64,000 nt of DNA from Boswellia sacra (lineage: Eukaryota > Streptophyta > Magnoliopsida > Sapindales > Burseraceae), in assembly GCA_013180625.2 (NCBI GenBank), contig SNVD02002618.1:100079-164078 (forward strand). Reading direction: 5' to 3'. This document shows, piece by piece, positions 24,391 to 35,501 of the stretch. The notes beneath the pieces were generated by a model. That model was not told the DNA's origin. It did not search any database and worked only from the letters and a program-made list of their open reading frames with translations. How positions within the stretch are numbered: position 1 is the first letter of the stretch; the number at the start of each line of letters is the position of its first letter. A program made the position numbers and the translations under genes.

Positions 24391-25240
24391 TGTAAGTTTT
24401 GAAAGTATGCAGTTATAAGTAATATAATAATAAACTGTAAAGTAAATCGACACAGAAGGATTTTACGTGGTTCGGTTATAAAACCTACATCCACGGACAG
24501 CTATAGAGCTGCAATTCACTAAGTTCATGTTTGTACAATCTTTTGGGATCGTTTACAGTGTTGAGCCACTCTCACACACTGACCTAATCTTTGTAAAACA
24601 AAATCCCGCCAAGATCTTAAATTCTAGTGACACTGCTCACTCTCTGTCGTAGATAACTTAACAACACACCGTTAAGTATATCATAACCTCGATGTTTGAC
24701 ACTGAATTACATAAACACTTAACTCGCAAGTTCTCTCAAGTGTCTACTAACTCAAACAGATCTAATCAACAATTTATGTACGTTATAACCTCTTATACAT
24801 GAATAAAACACTCATAAATTCAAATTAATGAAACATTCCAATCTGCCTTGAAGCTCTCCTTTCAATTCTTGGAGTGCCATGACATAGACTTCACACAACC
24901 AACTAGCTATATATTATGTAAACATAACAATATATATAGTGGGAAGTTTGAACAAAATCTCCTTAGATTCCTGTAAAAATCCTAATCAAACTCTCATTAG
25001 AATAAAGATAAATATAATAGGATGTGATATAAATAACTCCAAAAGGAATTAGGACACAAATAAATATTCTCCTATTTTCACTAGTATACATTAAATAATG
25101 TCATAACCTAAGAAGTTATTGATTACAAATCAAATACTTTCTAAAATATACTTCTAGAATCAATATAATATCCTTATTTTATCACAAGTTGGTCCAAAAT
25201 TTATCATGTGCATGGCACATGCAAGTGTCACACATTGACA
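24391..25240 (-). repeat. 5' LTR of the copia element
   Basis: On the + strand runs from TGTAAGTTTTGAAAG to ...CACACATTGACA, giving TG...CA ends on both strands. At the inner side, GCTCTGAAACA is a damaged initiator-Met primer-binding site (reverse). It contains the block TTACGTGGTTCGG...CCTACATCCACGG common in plant copia LTRs. No second copy is seen at the other end of the element. Confidence 0.6.
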
Positions 25241-26206
25241 TACCTTCTAATGCATGCCCATCGAAAAACTTCTAATGCATGCCCATCGAAACACTTCTAA
25301 TGCATGCCCATCGAAAAACTTCTATCATGCACTGCTTCACGGTCTTTAGACCTTCTTATTCTTTGAGCCTTCGGCTAAGTATCGTTCATACCTTCTTTGA
25401 TTTCTTCAGACTTTGCATTCGTTGGGTTCCATGCCCTTCTTCTTCATTATTCTTTGATCTTCTTTAGTCATTACATTTGTTGGGTTTCATGCCCTTCTTC
25501 TAACGATTCTTCAAGTTTCCTTAATCTGCTTCAGATTTCATATTCAATGGGTTTCATGCCCAAGCTTCTATTCTTGATTCCTTTAAATTCCCTGGGGAAA
25601 AATCTGTTGATCATGTTTGGACATTCTTCATTCTTGACTTTTCTTACATTCGCCATTCTTCATTGGGGAGCTCCGAATTCTTGTTTGGTGTATTTTTCAC
25701 ATATTGGTTTCTAGTTTCTCAGGGAATTCTTTCATGTGATTTCGGACAGAGATTCTATAGACTGAGGTTGTTCTTCTTTCCTTGTGAGTTGCTATACCAT
25801 TGCTATGGTCAAGTACTTGTCACTGATTCCATTGGAAGTGTCTTAAGGTTGATAAGGAATTCCCTTATTTTTCTTTTGTCTTTTTCTCTCCTCTCTCTCT
25901 TCTCTTTTCTTTTTTCTCTTCCTTTTCGTTCTCGTTTTCTATTTTTTCTTTCTTTCTTTCTTTCTTTTTCCTTTTCCCTCTTTCTCACTTGGCCCTTTAC
26001 GTGGGGGATGGGTAGCCATTCAGCTATCTAATTGTTGCCTGATTGTTTGTTAATAGCCACCGACTGTCTGACCGACGATCGACAGTTGGGGGCTTCTATA
26101 AAGCCCTTTCTTCCATTCGTGTCTTCAATTGCGCATAAATTCTTTGTTTTTCATCCGATTCGCTTTCAATTTTTTCGTACGTGTTCATCTTAACTTCTCT
26201 TTTCTA
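25241..26206 (+). promoter_or_regulatory. Upstream region of PMD gene copy A
   Basis: Reverse complement of 39922-40835, i.e. the sequence upstream of the PMD gene in element 2. It holds three copies of CTTCTAATGCATGCCCATCG (25245-25320), a long CT-rich tract (25870-25990), a cluster of CTGTCTGA / CGATCGACAG words (26040-26090) and a TATA-like CTATAAAG near 26096, about 110 bp before the ATG. No coding evidence. Confidence 0.55.
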
Positions 26207-27020
26207 ATGGCATGCCATCCAGTCCACCTTGGCGAGTTCGATCCGATTTGGAAATTGACATTGAGGGGTCTTCACGAGAGACTAAGAGATGCTGATTGTT
26301 TATGACGTGGCATCTCATATAACCAACCTGGTACTTGGTCTCTTCATATCTTGCCTTTTCTATTTTCTTTGAATGTATTTAGGCTTTCATTCATGTAAAG
26401 ACTTCAATTTCTTGCTTTAGGACTATCATAAGAACATGATGTGTAGGGTGTTTTCTAGAGCCTATAGTTGGTTCTTAGAGATAGAGAATGATGTAGTTAA
26501 GAGAAAGATCATCGATACGGGTTTCTATGAGTTCATCACTTGTCTTTTGTGTGCTCAATGGTACACTGATCATTGGGCATTAGCCACTTTGTGCGAGAGG
26601 TAGATAGATACAATCCACATATTCCATCTTCCGTTAAGTGAGATGACTATTATGCCTTCAGATATTGCTGCCTTGACAGGTCTTCCATGCAATGGCGATC
26701 CAATTCCTATTAATGCTTGTATTGCAAACTCAACAGACCAATATCGATTGATCCAAGATATTGTTAGGTGTGAGGTGCAGGTCAAGAACAATGTTTCTAT
26801 TCGATATGCTTCCTTGCATGAATATTGAAAATGGAGGTCCAATCTGACTCCTGTCGACGTGGATCAGCATGCCCGCAGCTCCATAGTTTATCTATTGGTT
26901 ATGATGCTCTTCTTCAATGCATCGCACACCACTGCTTTGACTTTACTTTTTGCCCTCCAGGACCTCGATCGAGTGAAATATTTTGACTAGGGTTGTGCAG
27001 CTCTTAGTCAGCTATATTTT
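26207..27020 (+). pseudogene. Plant mobile domain (PMD) gene, copy A
   Basis: Starts MACHPVHLG at 26207. A probable intron begins at GTACTTGG (about 26330) and ends TTGCTTTAG before DYHKNMMCR near 26423. The PMD core follows: IDTGFYEFITCLLCAQWYTD, then FHLPLSEMTIMPSDIAALTG near 26630-26685, the most diagnostic block, and YFD-GCAALSQLYFGF near 26985. Stops at about 26600 and 26826. PMD proteins are plant nuclear proteins, some acting with PP7L phosphatases in silencing, and are often spread by transposons. The gene is cut at about 27020 where LTR sequence begins. Confidence 0.65.
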
Positions 27021-27027
27021 GGCTTCG

Positions 27028-27224
27028 CAACGATATATGACTCATCACTAGATTCCTCCCAGATTAAATTATGTGATTTTTCAAAGTCATGTGTTAGTTT
27101 TCCAGACTCTTCATGAACTTCTTCTTACCCTTCTCTTCCTTATCTTCAAGAGCATTTCGATCATTTTCATTGCTTGACATTCATCTTTATTCCTTTATCA
27201 GGCCTTAAAAATTCAATGTCTACA
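27028..27224 (-). repeat. 5' LTR fragment of the minus-strand Tat derivative
   Basis: Reverse complement of the first ~200 bases of the Tat LTR, ending in TGTCTACA, the reverse of TGTAGACA. It contains GACTCATCACTAGATTCCTC and CAAAGTCATGTG, matching 360-420 reversed. It is joined directly to PMD sequence at its left. Target duplication GGTTG follows. Confidence 0.75.
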
Positions 27225-27383
27225 GGTTGGAAGGCTAAAAGCGTGTCTATGCCTTTGTATGAACATACATCATAATATGCATGCAACATGCATGCATGAC
27301 ATTAACACCTTTGTTTTGCACCCATCATAGCTTGGGTTAGACGAGGTGGTCATTTGACAAGGCAAGAGGAATCAATTAATGAG

Positions 27384-28720
27384 ATGGCTCGACCTAATAA
27401 CAATAATGCTAAAATGGCTTAAGTGAGGGCTGACATCACCTCGCTCCAATAGCAAATGGCCCAACTCATTGAAGCTTTACGGAATGGGCCCAGCCGCATG
27501 AACCAATCTTCACCCGAGGGTAATGGTGATGGTGATGGTGATGGTGAAACTAGCCAAGGTAGAAATAGAGGGAAGAGCCCAATCAACCATGAAAAACCTG
27601 AATCGGTCAAGCAATTGGCTAAAGACATGGAAAATGTCAAATCCCTTTTGAAGAAGAAGGGACTAAAAGGGGTCAAAGACCTGGACGACATCTTGCTTAT
27701 GGGAGACTAAGAGTTGCCTCCAAAGTTTCTTTTATTAGACTTGCCTAAGTTCAACAGAGAGGGGAATCTCAAAACACATTTAAGGTAGTATGCAGCCATC
27801 ATGGCTACTACTTCTTTGACGAAGGAGCATATTTTAAAATACTTCATGCTATCCTTAGAAGATGAAGCGGTAGCATGGTATCATGATCTCCCAAAGAGAG
27901 TTCAAGAAGATTGGGAGAAATTTTCTCAATAGTTTGTGGAACAGTACTGCCACAATACCTAACTAGGGGCAATGTTAAGGGATTTGGAGAGGACGAGACA
28001 AAAGCTCAACGAGACTTTTTTGGAGTACCAAAGCTACGAAGATGACCACAAGACCTGTAGAGAAGGACCAGGTCTGGATGATGATCAATGGAGCCCATGC
28101 TTTTATCAGTGATAGACTAGTAGGTTTCATTGTCAAAACATTTGAAGATTTATATGACTTAGGCATTCAAATAGAAAAATTGGAGCTAGACAGAAGAGAA
28201 ACACTTGTGGCTACTCTTGAAGAAATCAAAGGCAATATCACCAACCTAGTGGGCTTAGAACAAAGCACGTAGAGGTGTAAGTAATTGCTCCACAAAGAAG
28301 ATTCAGTCGTTTGGGAATGCCACTTTCCAAAATCTTCATAAGATTGAGAGCTAAAGGGATCTTGCAACTATTACTGCTAAGATAGCTTCCAAACCCACTA
28401 CCAAGGAATTAGAGGCACCACGAGAAATGCGAATTTCGTCAAGTGACTGGTTACAAGACTGATGATTACACTCGCCTTTACCATAAGATCCAAGATTTGA
28501 TTGACAAAGGCTAGATTCCCAACCTAGGGATATAGGAGCCCAACACAAAGAGCAACCTATTGCTTAACTACAACAGGGTGCATCTTCTATCAACCAACAT
28601 GATTGGATCAGGTTTGATTGAGGAACAAGTCTTGAATTCTTTCAAGGAGTGTAGATCAAGCAGGGCCGAGAGAGCCAATAGAAGGGAGAAGTTCAAGCTA
28701 GAATAAACCATTAGAAAGGT
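27384..28720 (+). pseudogene. gag: Tat gag of element 2
   Basis: ATG at 27384 after a leader identical in type to that before 3019. Reads MARPNNNNAKMA, stop, then MAQLIEALRNGPSRMNQ and KQLAKDMENVKSLLKKKGLK, a (GGTGAT)n repeat at 27525-27548, LPKFNREGNLKTHL, then AWYHDLPKRVQEDWEKF-type capsid blocks near 27870. The zinc-knuckle-like C-terminus lies near 28410-28500 (NQRHHEKCEFRQV...DDYTRLYH). Several in-frame stops (27420, 27708, 27786) and a frameshift near 28030. More complete than the gag of element 1. Confidence 0.78.
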
Positions 28721-29240
28721 GGTCTTAATGAAGAAGCCTAAGGAGAAAGAGCCCAAAGAAGAAGAACCCAAAGAGATCATTGAGAGGGTGGAAGATGAGC
28801 CCGTTCCTTTAGCAGCCAAAATTCACACCAAGAAAGGTGGATGGACCAATATTGTAGTGAAAAGGGTCAAGCGAACTTAGAGCCCGACCTTGTGTATCTC
28901 AGTGACCAAGAAGAAAAGGAGCGCCAAGAAGAAGAAGAAGAAGAAGAAGAAGAAGAAGAAGAAAAAGTTAAAGTGACACCCATCAGGAAGAAGCCTACGC
29001 CATCAAGCTCATTTGCAAAGAAGTGGATGGCTAGAAAAGGGGCTAGAAAAGGCCCACCACTTAGAAGACTCAAGGTGAAGAAGGGTAGTAAAGCTAACAG
29101 AGGGAAGCGAGATGAGAGTCTTATGAGGAGAGAGAGCTTGCCTAGACGATTTAAGGAAATGAGAGTTATGGGAATTTGGGCTAACTTTAATAATGATGAT
29201 GAAGAAACACTTTGGGTTGAGAGAGAGAATGTCTAAGCAG
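28721..29240 (+). pseudogene. Charged gag-protease linker of element 2
   Basis: Readable from 28841 to 29236. It has a run of glutamates (28920-28965, GAA repeats), then a lysine/arginine-rich stretch with SFAKKWMARKGARKG and KKGSKANRGKR. Such charged linkers between gag and protease occur in Tat polyproteins. The antisense serine-rich frames over this stretch are shadows of the GAA repeat. No enzymatic motif. Confidence 0.5.
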
Positions 29241-29449
29241 TGACAATGAGTGGTAGATTTTACCATAAGAAGGAAAAGGAGAAACCAACTGAGAAGATAA
29301 TTGAGAAGGGCAAAGAAGTTGTCAATGAAGAGCTAAAGAAGAAGATGATCAGGTGATCAAACAATTGAAGAAAACCCAAGGAAACACTAGCATTTGGGAT
29401 CTACTTATATCATCCCAAGAGCATAGAGAAGATGGTTGTCATTACTAGA

Positions 29450-30130
29450 AAATGTTGACCGTCTTGACTGGAGGAACACCCAAGGGGGTAAGAGAAAGAG
29501 GGAAAATCACCTTTACGGATGAAGATCTACCATTCTAAGGGAGAAACCATAATAAGCCATTGTTTATTACCACAAAGATAGGTGGGAAGACGTCTCCTTA
29601 CATCATGGTGGATGATGGGTCTGCCATCAATATTGTGCCTATAAAGATATTGCACAAGTACGGAGTCAGTGACGATGAGCTTGAGCCTTACAAGATGGAG
29701 ATCAGGGCTTATGATGGCTCAAAGAGGAGTGCTATTAGGGTTTATAAAGCTTTAGTGAAGAGTGGGCCAATCGAAGTGATGACAAAATTCATAGTCCTTG
29801 ACATTCCAATCATGTTGCTGCTTTGTTGGGATGAGCATGCTTCCATCCACTGGGAGGAGTTTCTTCTGCTTTACATCAGAAAATCTGATTCAACATGGAT
29901 GGGGAGATCATAACCATTCATGCAGCCTCAAACCAACTGCTTTGAGTGTGAAGGTTGGAGAAATACCTTACATGGGTGGCTTTCAAGTAGCCATGATTGA
30001 CAAAGTCAGTCTAATCATTGCTAGAATAATGAAGAAACGGAGGTACATGTTAGGAATTGGACTTGGGAGAAATGGATACGGCCACCATCTTTTTCAGACT
30101 TAAAAGTTCAAACCTCTAGAAGAGGGTTGG
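29450..30130 (+). pseudogene. Aspartic protease of Tat element 2 with G-patch-like tail
   Basis: Retroviral-type aspartic protease that would cut the polyprotein. Motif PYIMVDDGSAINIVPIKIL at about 29597-29653 holds the active-site Asp-Asp-Gly in place of the more usual Asp-Ser/Thr-Gly. The second part, KFIVLDIPIMLLL, is frameshifted near 29800. Downstream, MLGIGLGRNGYG near 30048-30083 is a G-patch-like Gly-rich motif, a feature I associate with Tat polyproteins. Stops at 29911 and 30101. Confidence 0.65.
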
Positions 30131-30649
30131 GCTATGAATCTGAAGGGAAAGAAGAAGATGATAAGCTGAAGAAAGGAAAATTCATCAAATTTGTTGAAGC
30201 CCAAGATACGAAGTATGTAGGAGCTGTTGAACCATGGGTTTTCAAGGGAATGCTAAAGCCTGGATTTGAGATATTCAGAGATATCCTTCAGGCAGAAGTA
30301 TTTAAGGGGGATAACTTGGTGGGAGAGATGGAGAAGATGACCATCAAAGAGGAGAAGCCTCAAGAACAAGCATCGCCAATAGACCCATCTATTGACCAAG
30401 CTGATTTCATCAAGCAAGGAATTAAAATGTATCTTATGAAGACATATTTATTCCCAACCTCTTTGAAGAAAAGGCCATTGTTTATGTTTCAAAGATTAAT
30501 GCAATGAAAAATAATTTTGCATACTTATTTAATGTCTTTCCTAATGGTATTGTGCATCATAATTTGCATTTTACTAGCATATTTGAAATTCATACCATTC
30601 AAACTCATGACATTAATCTTGGTACAATCTAAAAACCTAAGAACATATG

Positions 30650-31990
30650 TATTGCACTTGATACAACTCTTGAAGAGAAAGAGAAATTTGAGGAATTATT
30701 AAAGAAACATGAAGAAGTCTTTGCCTGGTCCTATGACGACATGCTCGAAATTGATAGAAGCATTGCTAAGCATACAATTCTGACTTATCTGCATGTGAAA
30801 CCGATTAAGCAGAGGTTAAGAAGAATGAGGCCAGAGTGGGCTTAGAAAATCAAAGAGGAAGTCTCTAAATAAATTGAAGCCACGGTTCTAGAAGTGGGCA
30901 AGTATCCAAAATGGTTAGCCAACATTGTGCCAATACCAAAGAAGGATGGAAGGGTCTGAATGTGTGTGGATTATCGAGACTTGAACAAGGCCTCACCAAA
31001 GGATGATTTTCCTCTGCCTCATATCGATGTATTGTTGGATAGCGCTGCTGTTAGTGTGATGTTCGCCTTTGTAGATGGGTTTTTTGGATATACTCAGATA
31101 ATGATGGCCAATAAAGACAAGATGATGACAACCTTCATTACAAAATGGGGAACTTATTGCTATAAGGTGATGCCCTTCGGTTTGAAGAATGTAGGGGTTA
31201 CTGACCAATGAATGTTAACAATGCTATTCCATGATATGATGCATAATAAGATAGAAGTTTATGTGGATGACATGATGGTGAAGTCTGAGACTCGAGAGGG
31301 TCACTTCGAAGCCTTAACAGATTCCTAGAAAGGGTGAAGAAATACAAGCTATGGCTAAATCTGAAAAACTGTGTCTTTCGAGTTACCTCGAGGAAGTTGT
31401 TGAGGTTTGTAATGGGCAAGAAAGGGATATAAGTCGATCCAGATAAGGTGAAAGCCATTACGGAGATGCCATCGCCTAAGACTGAAAAAGACGTTCGAGG
31501 GTTTCTGATGAAAATCCAGTATATTAGTCAGTTAATCTCTAAATTCATAACTATTTGTGCATCGATTTTTGGGCTTTTGAAGAAGGATTAGCTGATAGAA
31601 TATGATGATCAGTGTTAAGAAGCATTTGAAAGAATTAAGAAGTACTTGTAGAACCCAACAGTTTTGAGACCGCCAAAAGCTGGGAAGAATTTAATTCTTT
31701 ACTTGGCTATGGAGGAAGAGGCTATTGATGCTATGCTGGCACAAGAAGATGAGAAGGTTGTAAAGCACGCCATCTATTATCTTAGTAAGAAGCTATAACC
31801 AGATGAGACGAAGTATAGCTATATGGAGAAAACCTATTTAGCCATGGTCTAGCTCTCAAAGAAATGGAGGCACTGTTTTCAATCTTGTAAAATTAAGGCT
31901 GTCTTAAGGGAGGATCTGATGAAGTATCTTTATGAGGAAACAAGATGGGTGGGGAAGCTACAAGATGACTAATACAGTTATCAAAATTCG
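30650..31990 (+). pseudogene. pol: Reverse transcriptase and RNase H of Tat element 2
   Basis: The pre-RT segment around 30700 (HEEVFAWSYDDML) precedes RT blocks KWLANIVPIPKKDGRV (30910) and CVDYRDLNKASPKDDFPLPH (30964), FVDGFFGYTQIMM (31070), KVMPFGLKN (31167) and the catalytic VYVDDMMVKSETREGHFEA (31258). The chain is broken at 30957 (TGA) and 31211 and frameshifted at 31313. RNase H follows at about 31610-31960 (IIYYLSKKL-type block and SYMEKTYLAMV). Catalytic residues are mostly visible but no frame is continuous. Confidence 0.8.
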
Positions 31991-32109
31991 GCATTGAATA
32001 TGTTACCAAGAAGGTTGTGAAAGGAAGAATAGTAGCATAATTCCTGGCCATGAACCTAGTTGACGATAATGAACCATAGGAGTTAGAATTCCTACATGAA
32101 CATATGGGG

Positions 32110-32520
32110 GTAATCTCAATAGTGGGATAGAAAATGTTCTTTGATGGAGCTGTTAAGTATAACAGTGCTAGAATAAAAGTTATTCTATGTCACCAACTGA
32201 AGAACTCATCCCATTCGCCAAAAAGTTGGAGTTCAGAGTCACCAATAATATGGCCGAGTATGAAGCCTACACCTTTGGTTTAGAAATTTTGATTACCATG
32301 GGTATTGATGAAGTAGAAGTGTTTGGAGATTCCGTGCTAGTCATCTCTAAAGCCAACAAAGATTGGGATTTACAAGAAGTAAGCTAAAGCCCTACCTTGA
32401 ACATATTAGAAGGTTAACTGGGAGGTTTAACCAGTGCATCTTTACCCATCTTCCTAGAAGTGAGAATCAAATGGCTGATGCATTGGCTTTGTTGGCATCG
32501 GTATGGACAAGCACACAAGA
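32110..32520 (+). pseudogene. Second (Tat-specific) RNase H-like domain of element 2
   Basis: FFDGAVKYNSA near 32139 (first Asp of the RNase H fold), KKLEFRVTNNMAEYEAYTFG near 32220 (Glu), VFGDSVLVISKA near 32322 (Asp) and SENQMADALALLASV near 32460 (last Asp). A duplicated RNase H between RNase H and integrase defines the Tat branch. A frameshift near 32175 and one near 32385 interrupt it. Confidence 0.75.
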
Positions 32521-32639
32521 ATTATTGGTGAGACCAATAGTGATATCGCAAGCATGGGGTCCTTGTTACATGGAGCCTTATGTAATGGAAGTTGAAGTGG
32601 AGCAGAAGCCATGGTCTTACGACTTAAAGAAATATCTGG

Positions 32640-33810
32640 AAGAGAGGAGTTTGCCTGAAGGGGCCAACGAGAAGCATAGGGTTGTCTTACGTAAGCTGGG
32701 CCAACAATTTACTTGTCATCAGTGGATGATGTATAAAAGAATGTTGGAAAGGATGCAACTGAGGTGTGTGGATGAGAAAGAAGCAATGAGACTTATAGAA
32801 GAACTCCATAATGGTAAATGTGGGCCACGCATGAATGGGCTAGTGCTTGCAAAGAAGATCATGAGTCAAGGATTTTACTGGCCAACTATAGAGACAGATT
32901 ATGTCCAATTTATAAAAAAGTGTCACGAGTGCCAGATTAATGGAAACTTGATCCATCAACCACTATTGGAACTACAAGGGATGACTGGACTATAGCCCTT
33001 TGCTACATGGGGCATCGATATTACTAGTGAAATAAGGCTGTCGGCCTCTAATGGACATCGATATGTAGTGGTGACAATCAATTACTTCACCAAATAGATA
33101 GAAGCTAAGTGCTATACTAAGTTAGGGGCAAAGCAAATGGCGAAGTTCATTAAGAAGAACATCATATGTAGATTTGGGGTACCATACCATGTCGTGACTG
33201 ATAATAGGGCTCATTTTCAGGTTGAGACTAGGGCTTTGTTTGAAAAGTACAGAATTGAACACCATAAGTCATCTCTATACTGGCCACAAGCCAATGGGGC
33301 GATAGAAGCGGCTAATAAGAACCTCAAGAAGATGTTGGACAAGGTGGTTTAGATTTCTATTTGTGTTTTGGGGTTATAGAATGACACCCAAATGTTTGAC
33401 CGACATGATGCCATTCTCATTGGTATATTATTCAGAAGCAGTTCTACTAATTGAGATAGAAATGAAATCAACGAGAATTCTGATCGAAGCAGAACTCCTG
33501 AAGAGGAGTGGATTCGTGATAGATATGAACAATTGGCTTTAATTGATGAGAAAATAATGAAGGCTAGGTATCACATGTAGATATACTAGAAATAGGTTGC
33601 TCAAGCCTTTAACAAAAGAATAAAGGCAAGGAAGTTCAAAAAAGGAGAACTGGTCCTCAAGCAAGCGAGTTAAACCCAACCGGGAGGGTCCATTTATTTT
33701 GATGAAGGTCATGTCTGACAGAGCCGTCATTTTATTAGATATAGAAGGGAATGAGTTCACTAAGCCCATCAACATGGACAGGCTGAAGAAATATTATGTA
33801 TAAAAGAAAA
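32640..33810 (+). pseudogene. Integrase of Tat element 2
   Basis: The zinc domain has LHNGKCGPRMNG... and KKCHECQING near 32915. The catalytic core has WGIDITSEIRLSA near 33010 (first Asp), VVTDNRAHFQVETRALF near 33195 (second Asp) and QANGAIEAANKNLKKML near 33287 (Glu). C-terminal blocks YEQLALIDEKIMKARYHM (33525) and FNKRIKARKFKKGELVLKQA (33610) are present. Stops at 32993, 33101 and 33350 and a frameshift near 33665 inactivate it. It would insert element cDNA into the host chromosome. Confidence 0.8.
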
Positions 33811-33989
33811 AAAGAAGAAAGTGGGAGGAAAAATAATTAATCAGAAAACCAGAAATGGCTGATTAATAATAGGAGTTGTATCAGTGTGCATATATTTTTT
33901 GAAGAACAATTATTGTATTTTTTTTAATGAAATGAAACTGTTTGGAAGAAATATGTCTTTTAAAATGTCTTATTATTTTGCATAACAAC

Positions 33990-35436
33990 AGAAAGGAAAC
34001 ATCGAATATCTAAGTCAATCAAGGAACTAACAACGTCGTCTCTACCTCTTCGATGGACTACGAGTAGGCTTATTGTATCGCTTACAGCACTGTTTAGCAT
34101 GAAGAACAGATCAGGAATGGAAGCTTGAAAGGTCACCCAATCCTTGTATCGGTCGCTAGTCTAAAAATCAAGATCATGGAATAGATTCCTCTCAATGGTG
34201 TGATGTGTCTAAGAATCTTTCACACGCTCTAGATAACGAGCAAATAGTCTCCCACGACTGAAAGTAGTTGGTGAATCCACAATCCTTAGCTTCTAATCAT
34301 ACTGCCAATGCAGCCTTGCAGGATCATAGAATGAACTGTGGGTGAATTCCACTAGAGGCATGCATGCAATATATGTCCCTATGTTCACATGCTCTAGCCT
34401 CCACCATGGACAATGCCAATGAATCTGAGTATTAGGAATGACTCGAAGCCAGTCAATCCAAAAAGAATGTCTCTCAGGTCTCCTCGTCGTATATCCCCTT
34501 TGGGCAGTGCTTGAATGGACAACCTCTTTTGCAACTAGATCTAAGAAAAAGAAAATAATAATAATAATAAGAAAAGAAGCCTGCTAAGTCGAAAACTCAG
34601 TAAGGGCGGCTTAGGCAAAAGTCAAGGCAAGCCCGCTGAGCTAAAACCCAAAAAGGGCAGTTTAGGAAAAAATCAGGGCATGAGAAAAAATAAGAGCTCA
34701 CTAGGTTAAAAACCCAAAAAAGGCAACTCAAGCAAAAGTTAAGGCAAGCTCGCTAAGACGAAAACCCAAAAAAGAATGGCTTAGGCAAAAGTTAGAGCAT
34801 TAAAAAAAAAGAAAAAAGAAAAAACTAAAGAAGTATAAGACTGCCATTGAATCTCTAACTCGGATCTGTCTTGACATGATCCAATCCAATCAATGTCTCA
34901 ATTAAAATCAAGGGAACTGCTATGAAACTGGGACCCATCTGAGCTGATGGTCATAAGATATGGATCTCCGAGGCCATCTGGTAAGACTGTGCAAGAAGAC
35001 AAAATTGAGAAGGCAAAGCCAACTAGATAAAACCCTGTCCATCATCATGAGCAAAGGCATGATAGAGGATAATGTCACTCTACTGCCCCTAGTCTGAATA
35101 CCTATAGTGGGAATCAGGAAGCCAAAGAAGTGGGCAAAATCACAAGCTGATGGTGTGTTGATAGTGGGAAGAATGAGACTCTCATAACTTGAAGAGTGAT
35201 GACCGAGGATGGCGAAGAATTCCTCATACAAAAGACAAGGTTCTTGACCATTGAAACGGAAGACATGATCATGAGAATCCTAGAAGGTTGTGCAGTCCTT
35301 CAGAAAAAGGGATGTCACGTTTGACATGATGAAGAAACTTCAGATGATAAAGACCAACAAGCTTAAGTCGTTTCCAGTCCTCATCCCTCAAAGGCCTTAA
35401 AAGGATTTGAAGATCTAGAGAGAAGCTTTTAGACAT
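33990..35436 (-). pseudogene. Antisense extra ORF of Tat element 2 (DUF7745-like)
   Basis: The probable ATG at 35436 (MSKSFSLDLQ) lies ~65 bp after a TATA-like box. Downstream blocks: SHDHVFRFNGQEPCLLYEEF (35285-35225) and EEFFAILGHHSSSYESLILP (35220 downward), then RVTLSSIMPLLMMMDRV and SSWLCLLNFVFLHSL, ending with a stop at 34920. Conserved similarity continues beyond (LFARYLERVKDS-type block near 34240). The 'FWD...FRF.G.E.CP..EEF.AILG' pattern is like plant DUF7745 proteins; family assignment is from memory. Opposite strand to pol. An early stop and a frameshift are present. Confidence 0.5.
34560..34830 (+). repeat. Diverged tandem repeat in the Tat 3' region (element 2)
   Basis: Four to five units of 50-60 bp with the words GCAAGCCCGCTGAG, AAAACCCAAAAAGGGC and GGCTTAGGCAAAAGT, the counterpart of 8515-8850. 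On the opposite strand it falls inside the C-terminal half of the antisense ORF. Confidence 0.7.
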
Positions 35437-35501
35437 GTTGTATGACATGAAGAGGTGTTAATGTGAAGAATGAAACCTCGAGAAACAAGTGAAAAGCTCA
35501 C

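Larger units (their letters stand above)
18670..25240 (-). mobile_element. Ty1/copia element, SIRE-like
   Basis: Minus-strand order from the right: LTR (25240-24391), primer-binding site, gag from 24328, two zinc knuckles, protease, integrase, RT, RNase H ending at 19458. Integrase preceding RT is diagnostic of copia. YVDDIFFGSTNKS in RT and a C-terminal KALGIC are like the SIRE/Maximus lineage. Many frameshifts. Only one LTR is recognisable. Confidence 0.75.
15480..27224 (-). mobile_element. Deleted minus-strand Tat element with nested LINE and copia
   Basis: The left end is the reverse LTR terminus TGTGAATGGGG and the right end is the reverse LTR start ...TGTCTACA. Flanking GGTTG duplications (15475-15479, 27225-27229) prove a single insertion event. 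Inside, from left: 3' LTR part (15480-16433), a LINE fragment, a copia element, the PMD promoter and gene (25241-27020, + strand, i.e. antisense to this element), then directly 5' LTR sequence (27028-27224). gag and pol are wholly deleted. Confidence 0.8.

Noticed and set aside
25870..25990. CT-rich tract as a polypurine tract or membrane protein gene (Phe/Leu/Ser-rich frames)
   Set aside because: Simple low-complexity sequence with its GA counterpart at 40045-40170 upstream of the other PMD copy; the frames are hydrophobic only because of T/C content.
28920..28966. Serine-rich protein on the minus strand
   Set aside because: It is the complement of a GAA (Glu) repeat in the charged gag linker.
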